The notes under the pieces were generated by a model. That model saw nothing but the letters and a program-made list of their open reading frames with translations. It was not told where the DNA came from and searched no databases. Shown here one piece after another: positions 16,455-24,931 of a stretch of DNA of 64,000 nt (position 1 is the first letter of the stretch; every line of letters starts with the position of its first letter). The position numbers were made by a program, and so were the translations under genes. Source of the stretch: Leucobacter sp. 7(1). GTDB taxonomy: Bacteria > Actinomycetota > Actinomycetes > Actinomycetales > Microbacteriaceae. The DNA lies in assembly GCF_900163635.1 (NCBI RefSeq), contig NZ_FUID01000082.1, forward strand, positions 1 to 64,000, in the 5' to 3' direction.

Positions 16455-18518
16455 ATGTGGGGGGTGTTTGAGCGCCTGCGCACGAGGCAGGACGCGCATT
16501 CGGCGTACCTTCTTGCGGCTGCCTCTTTTCTCAGCATGACACTTGTCGTGGACCTGATGGCGCACACCCAAATGGAGAACCGGTGGTTCGTCTGGGCCCT
16601 ACTGGGATTCTGCGTGGCGGGCTCATTCGCGACCCTGTGGCGCGGGCGGCGCGTGCCGCGGTGGGTCGGGCTAACCTCGGTGTTTGTCTTCTTGGGGGCC
16701 CAAACCTACTTTCTGAGCCTGCCGAACGATCCGCCGTCGGTGATCGCGTCGGTGCAACAGCTGCCGGTGGTTGCGTTCTACCTCGGCTGGTTTGTGCGGC
16801 CCAAACTCGCGCTCATCATCATGGGTGTCAGCGCCACGGTGTTCAGCGCCGTCATGATTGGCAACCCGCTCTTCGACGCTGACGGCGCGATCGGGGCCCC
16901 GGTTGCGATGCACGGAATTCTCGGGATGCTGTTCTGCTTCACCGCGGGGATGTACCTGTGGCGACGTCAATTGCGAATCGCATCAGTGGATCAGCTCACC
17001 GGGGCGCAGAACCGGCAGGGGCTCAACGCTCGCCTGTCAGACATGCTCCGAAAGCGGGCGATCAGCCGTGCCCCGTTTGTGGTTGTGGCGATCGATCTCG
17101 ACGATTTCAAGCAGCTCAATGATGCCCGCGGTCACGCCGCCGGGGATCTCGTGCTGAGCCGCACCGTGCACGCCTGGCGAGAAGTGAGCCGGACCGGCGA
17201 CGTTGTGGCGCGACTGGGGGGAGACGAGTTTGCGCTGCTGCTTCCGAATACAAACACGCCCATGGCCGCGCAGATCGTCGAACGCCTGCAGGGCGTGTCT
17301 GAGCACCCCTGGTCGTGGGGGATCGCGGAGGTCCATCCCGGGGACACCGCTGAAGCCCTCTTTGCTCGTGCGGACGCGAGCCTGTACGAAAACAAGCGGG
17401 AGCGTCGAGCCGCGGACGCCGTGCGCCGGGCGGGGGAAGCCGTGGATCCCGGACTCGCGGCTGGATCCGACACGGTCGCCGCGCTCGTGGAAGCGCCGAC
17501 ACCCGAAGCCCGCCAGGCGAGTTTGCGAGCGCGCGTGTGCGCGTGGGTCCGACAACAGGCTGACCGCCTCGTGCGCTGGCAAACACCCTTTTCGTTTGTG
17601 AGCTCACTCATTCCGCTGCTTCTCGCGGTCGTGCTGCTCTCGGACCTGGTGCTCCCGCACCCAGGCCTGCACGCACGCTCCGTGGTGACGTGGTTGAGCG
17701 TCTACGTCGTCGCGGGTGTCGTGCCGCTTGTCTTGGGGCACCGCTACCCCCGCTGGGCAGGCATCGTGATGATCGCCATCATCGAGGTATGGTCGGCAAT
17801 GTTCCTGCTGACTGCGCAGCATCCCCACGCTGAGATCAACGCGCTTCTCGAGCTGCCGGTGATCGCCCTCTATGTGGGCTGGTTCTACTCGAGCGTCATT
17901 GCGCGGGTGTTCATGGCGTGCAGCGTATTGCGCGTCGCCGCGACGCTACTGTGGAATCCGGAGCTGGGGCACGGGCTCGGTTCGCCCGTGATTATGGTGA
18001 GTTATTCGGTACTCATCGCACTGTTCTGTTTCGAGGGGGCACGCGGAGTGCGGCGATTGGGACAGGTGCAGGTGAGCACCGATCCGCTCACCCTTGCACT
18101 GAACCGGCGTGGCTTGATCACCGCGGGTGCGGAGCTGCGGCATCGGGCCCGCCGCGCGGGCGGTGCCGTCTCCGTCGCGCTCATTGACTTCGACCGCTTT
18201 AAGCAGCTGAACGAGAGTGGAGGCCACTCAGCCGGCGACGCAGCTCTGCGCGACACTGTGCGTCGCTGGATCACAGAGGTGGGGATGCGCGGGGTCTCAG
18301 GCCGGTCGGGTGGGATCGTGTCGCGCCTCGGCGGCGATGAGTTTGTCATCGTGTTCCTGGCTGAACGGGCCGTGGCGCAGCGGCAGCTTGAGCGTATGGC
18401 CCAGTCCTCCGCGTACGCGTGGTCGTGGGGTCTCGTTGAAGTTCCCGAAGACGAAGAACTTGATGCAGCGATCGTGCGTGCGGATGCCCGCCTGTACGCC
18501 GCGAAAGCTGGGCGCTAG
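16455..18518 (+). CDS. Tandem membrane-GGDEF protein with two diguanylate cyclase domains
   Basis: This 687-residue protein repeats one architecture twice: a block of about five or six membrane helices followed by a GGDEF domain. The first GGDEF is at residues 255-259 (RLGGDEFAL) and the second at 626-630 (RLGGDEFVI). Each is preceded by the D-LT-NR-GL entry motif and a DLDDFKQLN or DFDRFKQLN metal site, so both look catalytically intact for cyclic di-GMP synthesis. The membrane blocks are related (LPVVAFYLGWFV against LPVIALYVGWFY; GNPLF against WNPEL), which indicates duplication of a whole gene and in-frame fusion. ATG 16455 follows GGGGAG. The frame is open to a TTG at 16380, but a TACGCT -10 box at 16389-16394 argues against that start. 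No phosphodiesterase is nearby. Confidence 0.88.
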   Translation: MWGVFERLRTRQDAHSAYLLAAASFLSMTLVVDLMAHTQMENRWFVWALLGFCVAGSFATLWRGRRVPRWVGLTSVFVFLGAQTYFLSLPNDPPSVIASVQQLPVVAFYLGWFVRPKLALIIMGVSATVFSAVMIGNPLFDADGAIGAPVAMHGILGMLFCFTAGMYLWRRQLRIASVDQLTGAQNRQGLNARLSDMLRKRAISRAPFVVVAIDLDDFKQLNDARGHAAGDLVLSRTVHAWREVSRTGDVVARLGGDEFALLLPNTNTPMAAQIVERLQGVSEHPWSWGIAEVHPGDTAEALFARADASLYENKRERRAADAVRRAGEAVDPGLAAGSDTVAALVEAPTPEARQASLRARVCAWVRQQADRLVRWQTPFSFVSSLIPLLLAVVLLSDLVLPHPGLHARSVVTWLSVYVVAGVVPLVLGHRYPRWAGIVMIAIIEVWSAMFLLTAQHPHAEINALLELPVIALYVGWFYSSVIARVFMACSVLRVAATLLWNPELGHGLGSPVIMVSYSVLIALFCFEGARGVRRLGQVQVSTDPLTLALNRRGLITAGAELRHRARRAGGAVSVALIDFDRFKQLNESGGHSAGDAALRDTVRRWITEVGMRGVSGRSGGIVSRLGGDEFVIVFLAERAVAQRQLERMAQSSAYAWSWGLVEVPEDEELDAAIVRADARLYAAKAGR

Positions 18519-18557
18519 CTGAGGAACCTCAGTGTCAGCTCACGGGCGGGGCAGTGG

Positions 18558-18638
18558 TAGGCTACCCACTGGTCGACTTATCTCGACATCGAGACATTTT
18601 CTGCCTCGCGTCCCCCACCAAAAAGCAAAGGACACTAC
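18558..18638 (+). promoter_or_regulatory. sucC promoter and candidate operator
   Basis: TAGGCT at 18558-18563 is a possible -10 box, inside the small palindrome CAGTGG...CCACTG (18552-18571). Downstream, TCTCGA (18581-18586) and TCGAGA (18589-18594) form a 14-base inverted repeat that would sit just after the transcript start, where a repressor would block elongation. AAAGGA at 18626-18631 provides the ribosome site for GTG 18639. Confidence 0.4.
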
Positions 18639-19805
18639 GTGGATCTGTACGAGTACCAGGCACGAGACCTCTTCGAAGAATACGGAGTGCCGGTGCTTGC
18701 CGGCATCGTTGCCGACACCCCGGACGAGGCTCGCGCCGCGGCCGAAAAGATTGGCGGCGTTGTTGTCGTCAAGGCGCAGGTGAAGGTTGGCGGTCGCGGC
18801 AAGGCCGGCGGCGTAAAGGTTGCCAAGAACGCTGACGAGGCATACGCCGCAGCCGAGGCGATTCTCGGGCTGGACATCAAGGGCCACACCGTGAAGCGCG
18901 TGATGGTCGCGGCCGGTGCCGACATTGCCGAGGAATTCTACTTCTCGGTGCTGCTGGATCGTGCCAACCGTTCCTACCTGTCGCTGTGCAGCGTTGAGGG
19001 CGGTATGGAGATCGAGGTTCTCGCGGTTGAGAAGCCCGAGGCGCTCGCACGCATTGAGGTTGACCCGCTGCGTGGCATCGACGCTGCGAAGGCCGAGGAG
19101 ATCGCGCGCGCCGCGAACTTCCCCGAGGAGCTCGTGGCAAAGGTCGCCGCGGTCTTCGAGAAGCTCTACGCCGTGTACGTCGGCGAGGACGCCACGCTCG
19201 TCGAGGTAAACCCGCTTGTGCTCACCGGTGCCGGTGACATCATCGCGCTCGACGGCAAGGTGTCGCTCGACGAAAATGCGGACTTCCGTCAGGCTGCACA
19301 CGAGGCGCTCGCGGACAAGGGTGCCGAGGACCCGCTCGAGGCGAAGGCCAAGGAGCAGGACCTGAACTACGTGAAGCTTGACGGTGAGGTCGGCGTGATC
19401 GGCAACGGGGCTGGCCTCGTCATGTCGACGCTCGACGTTGTCGCATACGCAGGCGAAAACCACGGTGGGGTCAAGCCCGCCAACTTCCTCGACATCGGTG
19501 GCGGGGCGTCGGCTGAGGTCATGGCCGCGGGCCTTGACGTGATCCTCGGTGATCCGCAGGTGAAGTCGGTCTTCGTGAACGTGTTCGGCGGCATCACCGC
19601 CTGTGACGCGGTCGCCAACGGCATCGTCGGGGCACTCGAGAAGCTCGGTGACGCGGCCAACAAGCCGCTCGTGGTGCGCTTGGACGGGAACAACGTCGAG
19701 GAGGGGCGCCGCATCCTGAACGAGGCGGCACACCCGCTTGTCACCCAGGCCGCAACGATGGACGAGGGCGCCGACAAGGCCGCCGAACTCGCCAACGCCC
19801 GCTAA
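18639..19805 (+). CDS. sucC: Succinyl-CoA synthetase (ADP-forming) beta subunit
   Basis: The 388-residue subunit has the N-terminal ATP-grasp domain ([39 protein letters not shown]) and the C-terminal CoA-ligase domain with the GGGA segment ([14 protein letters not shown]) and [12 protein letters not shown]. It binds nucleotide and succinate and works with SucD in the tricarboxylic acid cycle, interconverting succinyl-CoA and succinate. The start is GTG 18639. sucD follows after 34 bases with its own ribosome site, so they form an operon. With Kgd at 52.6-56.3 kb, the window carries both steps from 2-oxoglutarate to succinate. Confidence 0.97.
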   Translation: MDLYEYQARDLFEEYGVPVLAGIVADTPDEARAAAEKIGGVVVVKAQVKVGGRGKAGGVKVAKNADEAYAAAEAILGLDIKGHTVKRVMVAAGADIAEEFYFSVLLDRANRSYLSLCSVEGGMEIEVLAVEKPEALARIEVDPLRGIDAAKAEEIARAANFPEELVAKVAAVFEKLYAVYVGEDATLVEVNPLVLTGAGDIIALDGKVSLDENADFRQAAHEALADKGAEDPLEAKAKEQDLNYVKLDGEVGVIGNGAGLVMSTLDVVAYAGENHGGVKPANFLDIGGGASAEVMAAGLDVILGDPQVKSVFVNVFGGITACDAVANGIVGALEKLGDAANKPLVVRLDGNNVEEGRRILNEAAHPLVTQAATMDEGADKAAELANAR

Positions 19806-19839
19806 CCCACCGACGAGACTCACGGAAAGAAGCAACAGA

Positions 19840-20742
19840 ATGTCGATCTTCCTGAACAAGGATTCCAAGGTCATCGTCCAGGGCATCACCGGCGGCGAGG
19901 GCACCAAGCACACCGCACGCATGCTCGCGGCTGGTACCCAGCTCGTCGGTGGGGTGAACGCGCGCAAGGCCGGCACCACGGTGTCGCACATTGACGCCGC
20001 GGGCAACCCCGTCGAGCTGCCCGTCTTCGCGACGGTCGCTGAGGCTATGGCCGCGACCGGGGCCGACGTGTCGGTCGCGTTTGTGCCGCCGGCCTTCACG
20101 AAGGATGCCGCCATCGAGGCCATTGACGCGGGCATCGGCCTGCTTGTCATCATTACCGAGGGTGTTCCCGTCAAGGACTCGGCTGAGCTCTGGGCGCACG
20201 CCAAGGCCACGGGTGGCAACACCCGCATCATCGGCCCGAACTGCCCCGGCATCATCACGCCGGGCGAGGCGCTCGCTGGCATCACGCCCGCGACGATCAC
20301 GGGCAAGGGGCCGATCGGCCTCGTCTCGAAGTCGGGCACACTCACGTACCAGATGATGTACGAGCTGCGCGATCTCGGGTTCTCGACGGCTATCGGTATC
20401 GGCGGCGACCCGATCATCGGAACCACGCACATCGACGCGCTTGCCGCGTTTGAGGCGGATCCCGAGACGAAGGCGATTGTCATGATCGGCGAAATCGGCG
20501 GCGACGCCGAGGAGCGTGCGGCCGAGTACATCAAGGCCAACGTCACGAAGCCCGTTGTGGGCTACGTCGCCGGCTTCACGGCACCCGAGGGCAAGACCAT
20601 GGGCCATGCGGGCGCCATCGTGTCGGGCTCCGCGGGCACCGCGCAGGCCAAGCAGGAGGCCCTCGAGGCCGCCGGTGTGAAGGTTGGCAAGACGCCGACG
20701 GAGACCGCGGATCTGCTGCGCGAGGTCTACGCCGCGCTGTAG
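19840..20742 (+). CDS. sucD: Succinyl-CoA synthetase alpha subunit
   Basis: The 300-residue subunit has the CoA-binding Rossmann domain ([13 protein letters not shown], 13-25) and the ligase domain with the phosphorylated histidine His256 ([10 protein letters not shown]). The segment GPNCPGII (132-139) and IGIGGDP (186-191) are also typical. ATG 19840 is preceded by GGAAAG; the frame is open to 19738 inside sucC, but that part is not family sequence. A strong GC hairpin at 20759-20787 ends the operon. Confidence 0.97.
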   Translation: MSIFLNKDSKVIVQGITGGEGTKHTARMLAAGTQLVGGVNARKAGTTVSHIDAAGNPVELPVFATVAEAMAATGADVSVAFVPPAFTKDAAIEAIDAGIGLLVIITEGVPVKDSAELWAHAKATGGNTRIIGPNCPGIITPGEALAGITPATITGKGPIGLVSKSGTLTYQMMYELRDLGFSTAIGIGGDPIIGTTHIDALAAFEADPETKAIVMIGEIGGDAEERAAEYIKANVTKPVVGYVAGFTAPEGKTMGHAGAIVSGSAGTAQAKQEALEAAGVKVGKTPTETADLLREVYAAL

Positions 20743-20758
20743 ACAGCCACTCCACACA

Positions 20759-20787
20759 GACCCCGTCGGCCGCGCGCCGGCGGGGTC
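20759..20787 (+). terminator. Terminator of the sucCD operon
   Basis: GACCCCGTCGGC (20759-20770) pairs with GCCGGCGGGGTC (20776-20787) with one G-U and a five-base loop, followed by TTG. It lies 17 bases after the sucD stop. Confidence 0.85.
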
Positions 20788-20910
20788 TTGTGCGTGTGCG
20801 GGCGTGCGCGCAGCGTCACCGAACGCAACACAGCGGGGGCCGGCATCGTGGGTGCGGGATACTGAACGGAGGCGCAGCCCGCCGCACACCACACCGCAGG
20901 GAGACCAGAC

Positions 20911-21957
20911 ATGAGCCAGCCGCAGGGCGCCCACCTCGTGGGCAGCATCAACTTCGACGATGCCGAGACCACGATCCGCACCGCTGCGGCCGACCTCGGT
21001 GCTCACCTGAAGCGCATTCCCGACGGCGAGGTGGGGGAGCGCTTCCACTGGATCGTGTTCCAGGCGGATCGGCTGGGTCAGACCCCGGGGATCGAGCGCG
21101 TTGGGGACACCCCGATTCCGCTCCGGATGCTCGATGCGCGCCCCGTGCAGCTCGCGCCCGGCGTGCGGGCCGCAGATCTCACGCTCGCTCCACTCGGATA
21201 CGCCGAGGCCGCTCTTGAGTCATACGCGGTGTTCGCGCAGCTGCAGGACGCGGGCGTGGTTCCCGCGTCCACCCGTTTCCAGGTCTCGCTCCCAACGCCG
21301 CTCGGCGTGGTGGGCAGCATGGTGCACCCGGCAAATCGCGCCGAGTTCGAGCCCGTGTATGAGGCCGCGCTCGCCGCAGAGCTCGACTCGATCCTTGCCG
21401 CGATCCCGCACGATCGTCTCGCTATTCAGTGGGACGCCGCACTCGAGTTCGCGATCCTCGAGGGCGTGAACATGGGTGGCGCGCCGAACGAGTGGTTCGA
21501 TAGCCCGTGGGAGGGCACGAGCGCGCGCCTGGCACGCCAGATCGACCGGGTGCCCGCAGAGGTCGAGGTCGGAGTACACCTCTGCTACGGCGACGTCGCG
21601 GAACAGCACTTCGTCGAGCCCGGGAACACCGAGAATCTGACGCGCTTTGCAAATCTCGTGGTGGCCGCCGCTGATCGTCCGCTCACGTGGCTGCACCTGC
21701 CCGTGCCGATCGAGCGCGACGACGCCGAGTACTACGCGGCGCTCGCTGAGCTGACGCTGCCGAGCGAGACGGAGCTGTATCTGGGGCTTGTGCACCGCGA
21801 AGACGGGGCTGAAGGTGCCGAGCGCCGGATCACGGCCGCACAGCAGCACGTGACCCGTCCGTTCGGTGTGGCCACCGAGTGCGGCTTCGGGCGCGCGCCC
21901 GAGGGCACCACGGTGCCCCTGTTCGAGGCACACCGGGCGGTCGCCGCCGCCTGGTAG
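20911..21957 (+). CDS. MetE/UROD-like TIM-barrel protein of unknown function
   Basis: This 348-residue soluble protein resembles the catalytic C-terminal barrel of cobalamin-independent methionine synthase (UROD/MetE-like superfamily). The N-terminal LVGSxN and RIPDGEVGER segments, His224 to Cys225 (GVHLCYGD) and the closing TECGFGR are the clearest resemblances; the histidine and the two cysteines would be the zinc ligands. It lacks the N-terminal half of MetE, so it is not a complete methionine synthase. It may transfer a methyl or other one-carbon group between unknown partners. The gene stands alone with a possible ribosome site (CAGGGAGAC) before ATG 20911, and it converges on the GAP-family gene. 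Confidence 0.65.
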   Translation: MSQPQGAHLVGSINFDDAETTIRTAAADLGAHLKRIPDGEVGERFHWIVFQADRLGQTPGIERVGDTPIPLRMLDARPVQLAPGVRAADLTLAPLGYAEAALESYAVFAQLQDAGVVPASTRFQVSLPTPLGVVGSMVHPANRAEFEPVYEAALAAELDSILAAIPHDRLAIQWDAALEFAILEGVNMGGAPNEWFDSPWEGTSARLARQIDRVPAEVEVGVHLCYGDVAEQHFVEPGNTENLTRFANLVVAAADRPLTWLHLPVPIERDDAEYYAALAELTLPSETELYLGLVHREDGAEGAERRITAAQQHVTRPFGVATECGFGRAPEGTTVPLFEAHRAVAAAW

Positions 21958-22006
21958 CAGGGCCCCACTCGGCTGCTGAAGCCCCTGACGCTCCCGAAAC
22001 CCCGTC

Positions 22007-22060
22007 GAGCGCGCAATTTCGCGCATTCCAGAGCCGGAGAATGTGCGAGATTGCGCACTC
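22007..22060. terminator. Long imperfect hairpin between convergent genes
   Basis: Bases 22007-22028 pair with 22039-22060 over 22 positions; the three non-Watson-Crick positions are all G-U compatible in RNA. The loop is 10 bases. It lies between two converging genes and can end both. The arm sequence (GCGCAATTTCGCGCATT) contains no T tract. Confidence 0.65.
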
Positions 22061-22102
22061 GGCGAAGAATCTGGTGGGGGAGCAGCCCGGCAGCCCTGCC
22101 AG

Positions 22103-22852
22103 CTACCCGATGATCGGGAGCGAGATGCCGAGGTTTTGTGCGGCCATGCGGGCCAGCAGAAAGCCGATGATGCCGAGCAGCCATGCCGTGTTCTCGGGGC
22201 CGGTCCGCTGCAGCCACGCGGTAAAACGCTGCAGCGGGGCCTCTACCGCCTGCGCCGCCAGGATCCGTGCCCCGAGCAGGATGAGCGCGGGGAGCACCAT
22301 GACCAGGCAGTAGCCGGCGAGCATCGCGCCTCGCGCAATTGGGGTGAGCGGCGCATCGGCAAGCATGGTCATTCCAATCAGGTACGGGAGCATGCCCGCG
22401 AGTTCGATTGTGCCCGCGGCGATTGCCACCCCGGCCACCGCCGCGCCAGATGCGCGGTCATCGAGCAGGCGGGTGCGCCAGCGTATGAGCCGACCGCTTG
22501 TGGGTACGGCCCCGTCTGCGAGCTTGCGGCGGCGTGAGTCCGAGACGCCCACCCCGATGCCGCCCAGCAGGAGTGCAATCCCCAGGATCAGTACAAGCGA
22601 CTGCCCAGCCGCGCTATCGAGCACGGTGCGGCCGAGCTCGATGACGTTCACGAGCCCGAGCGTAAACAGGATGCCGATCGCCAAGTAGAAGCCCGTGATT
22701 GTGGCGAGATAGAGCAGGATTCGAGAGCTGCGAGGCCGACCGGGCGCGATGATGAGAAAGAGCGGGATCAGGAGCGTACCGACACTGAGGCCGTCGACGA
22801 GTGCGAGGATCGCAAGGGCCGCGGGAAGCGGGAGCGAGGTCAAGATGTCCAT
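22103..22852 (-). CDS. GAP-family (Sap-like) integral membrane protein
   Basis: The 249-residue protein has about six membrane helices with the LysE-superfamily pattern of three plus three. Near its N-terminus it has the segment LAILALVDGLSVGTLLIPLFLI, typical of the GAP family named after Sap, the mycobacterial protein that takes part in surface lipid export. A polar cytoplasmic loop with RRRKLADG (around residues 107-130) separates the halves. No substrate can be assigned. ATG 22852 is the start at the first membrane helix. It diverges from the sensor kinase gene across about 110 bases. Confidence 0.72.
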   Translation of the reverse strand: MDILTSLPLPAALAILALVDGLSVGTLLIPLFLIIAPGRPRSSRILLYLATITGFYLAIGILFTLGLVNVIELGRTVLDSAAGQSLVLILGIALLLGGIGVGVSDSRRRKLADGAVPTSGRLIRWRTRLLDDRASGAAVAGVAIAAGTIELAGMLPYLIGMTMLADAPLTPIARGAMLAGYCLVMVLPALILLGARILAAQAVEAPLQRFTAWLQRTGPENTAWLLGIIGFLLARMAAQNLGISLPIIG

Positions 22853-22961
22853 GCTTCGAGCCTCGCTGACGTGCCCGGCTGCGCACATCGGCGAAGCGAA
22901 CGAGGGGGTATCATGCTTTGGTCTGAGGCGGGCAGCCGGGTTTCCTGCTGAGATAGAGCAC

Positions 22962-24197
22962 ATGGACGGGGCCGAGCGCGCACCGCGCAGCAGACTGCGC
23001 CGCCTCCTCGCCGAGCCCTGGGCCATCGCGCTGCTGTACGCGGTGATCGCGGTACTGCTCGCGGTTCTGGGCTTCGACGGGTTGTGGCGGGACATCTCGC
23101 TTATCCCCGACCTGCGAGAGTCGAGCTGGTTGGCGCTCGCCACGGCGCTGCCGGCCGCGGCAACCGTGCTGTTGCGGCGTCGTGCCCCTGGCCTCGGCCT
23201 GGCCCTCGCAATCCCCCTGTTCCTCGCGGATATCTTGACCGTGGGCGGGATCGTTCCGATGCTCGTGGTCCTCGAGCACGTCCACGCGCTTACGGTACGA
23301 CTTCGCCCCCGCCAGCGACAGACTGTGCTCGTCTGGGGGATGGCATCCGTTGCCGCGGCGATGCTGACATTGCTTGCTGTGACGGGAGACCTGCGGCTCG
23401 CGAGCATGATCGGCCTGCAGCTCGGTGCCCTGATCGGCATGACGTTCTGGTACGCGAACTCGGTCGCACAGTCCCGTGAGCTTGTGGCGCTCTACAGGCG
23501 CCAGGCGGAAGATGCTGAGCGACTCGCTGAGCTGGATCGTGCCAGCGCGGTGCAAGAGGAGCGGGAACGCCTGGCCAGTGAACTGCACGACATTGTCGCT
23601 GGACACGTGTCCGCCGTGGCGATCCGCAGCGAAGCAGCGCTGCTCCTGCAAGACGACGGCGGCGCCGCAACTGAATCAGGGGAGCGCGCCGCGCTGCGTG
23701 CGGTGCGAGACTCGAGTTTGCAGGCGCACGAGGCCCTCCGCACGATGGTCTCCGTACTTCGCGATGGATCCGCGGTGGGGACAACCCCGCCCGGGCGCGC
23801 GCAGCTGCCAGCACTCGTGTCGGAGGCTCGCCGGACGGGGCTCGACGTGCAGTTGCGAGACGCGTGGGTGGGGGAGCTGCCGCCGGTTGTGGATCAAACA
23901 ATCGGCAGGGTGGTGCAGGAGAGTCTCGCCAATAGCGCGAAGCATGACTTCGGGGCGCACGTGGAGGTGACAATCGCCGGGCAATCGCAGCAGAACGTGA
24001 ACGGGATGGGGATTCTCGTGTCGGTCGAATCACGCGGCGGGCGTGCGCTCGCACAGCCTGGGCTGCGCGGGAGCGGGATCGGCCTGCCCGGGCTTGCCGA
24101 GCGAGTGCGGGCGCTGGGCGGAGAATTCTCTGCTGGCCCGCACGACGGTGGCTGGTTGGTCACGGCACAGCTGCCGGGGACGGAGGATCGGGCATGA
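22962..24197 (+). CDS. NarL-type sensor histidine kinase
   Basis: This 411-residue membrane kinase has six hydrophobic segments within residues 20-165 and no large periplasmic domain, so it probably senses within or near the membrane. A short coiled-coil (about 170-200) leads into a HisKA_3 domain with phospho-acceptor His209 (ERLASELHDIVAGH). A C-terminal HATPase domain has an N-box (ESLANSAKH) and G-box (GSGIGLPGLAERV). The start is ATG 22962, downstream of a TATCAT -10-like box at 22909-22914. The response regulator overlaps the stop (ATGA). The pair may govern the GAP-family gene or the ABC importer that follows; this is inferred from position only. Confidence 0.9.
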   Translation: MDGAERAPRSRLRRLLAEPWAIALLYAVIAVLLAVLGFDGLWRDISLIPDLRESSWLALATALPAAATVLLRRRAPGLGLALAIPLFLADILTVGGIVPMLVVLEHVHALTVRLRPRQRQTVLVWGMASVAAAMLTLLAVTGDLRLASMIGLQLGALIGMTFWYANSVAQSRELVALYRRQAEDAERLAELDRASAVQEERERLASELHDIVAGHVSAVAIRSEAALLLQDDGGAATESGERAALRAVRDSSLQAHEALRTMVSVLRDGSAVGTTPPGRAQLPALVSEARRTGLDVQLRDAWVGELPPVVDQTIGRVVQESLANSAKHDFGAHVEVTIAGQSQQNVNGMGILVSVESRGGRALAQPGLRGSGIGLPGLAERVRALGGEFSAGPHDGGWLVTAQLPGTEDRA

Positions 24198-24880
24198 TCG
24201 AACACGGGGCTGCAGCACCGACAGTGGTGATCGCCGATGATCACGCCATGATTCGCGAGGGGCTACGGATGATCCTCGAACGCCAGGGCATCCGCGTCGT
24301 CGGAGAGGCGTCAGACGGAGCGGCCGCAGTGCGCAACGCCCGCGCCCTGCGCCCAGACGTTGTGCTCATGGACCTCCGGATGCCCGGCACCGACGGGATC
24401 GCGGCGACCCAACAGGTTGTCGGTGAGGGCCTCGCGGAGGTGCTCGTGCTGACGAGCTTCGATGAGGATGAGCTTGTCTTCTCGGCGATCCGAGCCGGGG
24501 CGGCGGGCTTTCTCCTGAAGACCACTGAGGCCGTGCCGCTCGCCGACGCCGTCCGCAGGGTCGCCGCTGGCGAAGGGGCGCTCGATCCGCGGGTCACCCG
24601 CCGAGCACTCGCCGCCCTCGCAAATGCCCCAGCCCCAGAGCACGCGACACCGCAACTTGCCGGGTTGGAGCTGCTCACCGATCGGGAGCGCGAAGTGCTC
24701 ACCGCGCTCGCCGCCGGGGACTCCAATTCGCGCATTGGCGTGCGACTGGGGATTGCGCTGCCGACAGTGAAAACGCACGTCTCGAGCATCCTCACGAAGC
24801 TGGGTGCCGAAAGCCGCACTCACGCGGTCGCTATGTTACGGGCGGCCGGCCCAGCACGTGGCGTGTCTCCCGTAGAATAG
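24194..24880 (+). CDS. NarL/LuxR-family response regulator
   Basis: This 228-residue regulator has a receiver domain with Asp15-Asp16 and the phospho-acceptor Asp60 (VVLMDLRMPG). The conserved Thr/Ser and Lys positions (LTSF, LLKT) follow. A C-terminal LuxR-type helix-turn-helix (LTDREREVLTALAAGDSN ... VKTHVSSILTKL) binds DNA. ATG 24194 overlaps the kinase stop by four bases, so the two are translationally coupled partners. The stop codon overlaps a TAGAAT -10 box (24873-24878) that probably drives the next gene. Confidence 0.93.
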   Translation: MIEHGAAAPTVVIADDHAMIREGLRMILERQGIRVVGEASDGAAAVRNARALRPDVVLMDLRMPGTDGIAATQQVVGEGLAEVLVLTSFDEDELVFSAIRAGAAGFLLKTTEAVPLADAVRRVAAGEGALDPRVTRRALAALANAPAPEHATPQLAGLELLTDREREVLTALAAGDSNSRIGVRLGIALPTVKTHVSSILTKLGAESRTHAVAMLRAAGPARGVSPVE

Positions 24881-24931
24881 CGAGGCCTGGCTGTCGCGAT
24901 CGCGCGCCGGCCCCGCTTCGAAAGGACCGTC
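24873..24931 (+). promoter_or_regulatory. Promoter and leader of the ABC importer operon
   Basis: TAGAAT at 24873-24878 is a good -10 box. The leader carries GAAAGGA (24919-24925), seven bases before GTG 24932. Confidence 0.5.

Noticed and set aside
18540-20546. Minus-strand frame opposite sucCD
   Set aside because: It is antisense to two conserved TCA-cycle genes and has no recognisable family segment.
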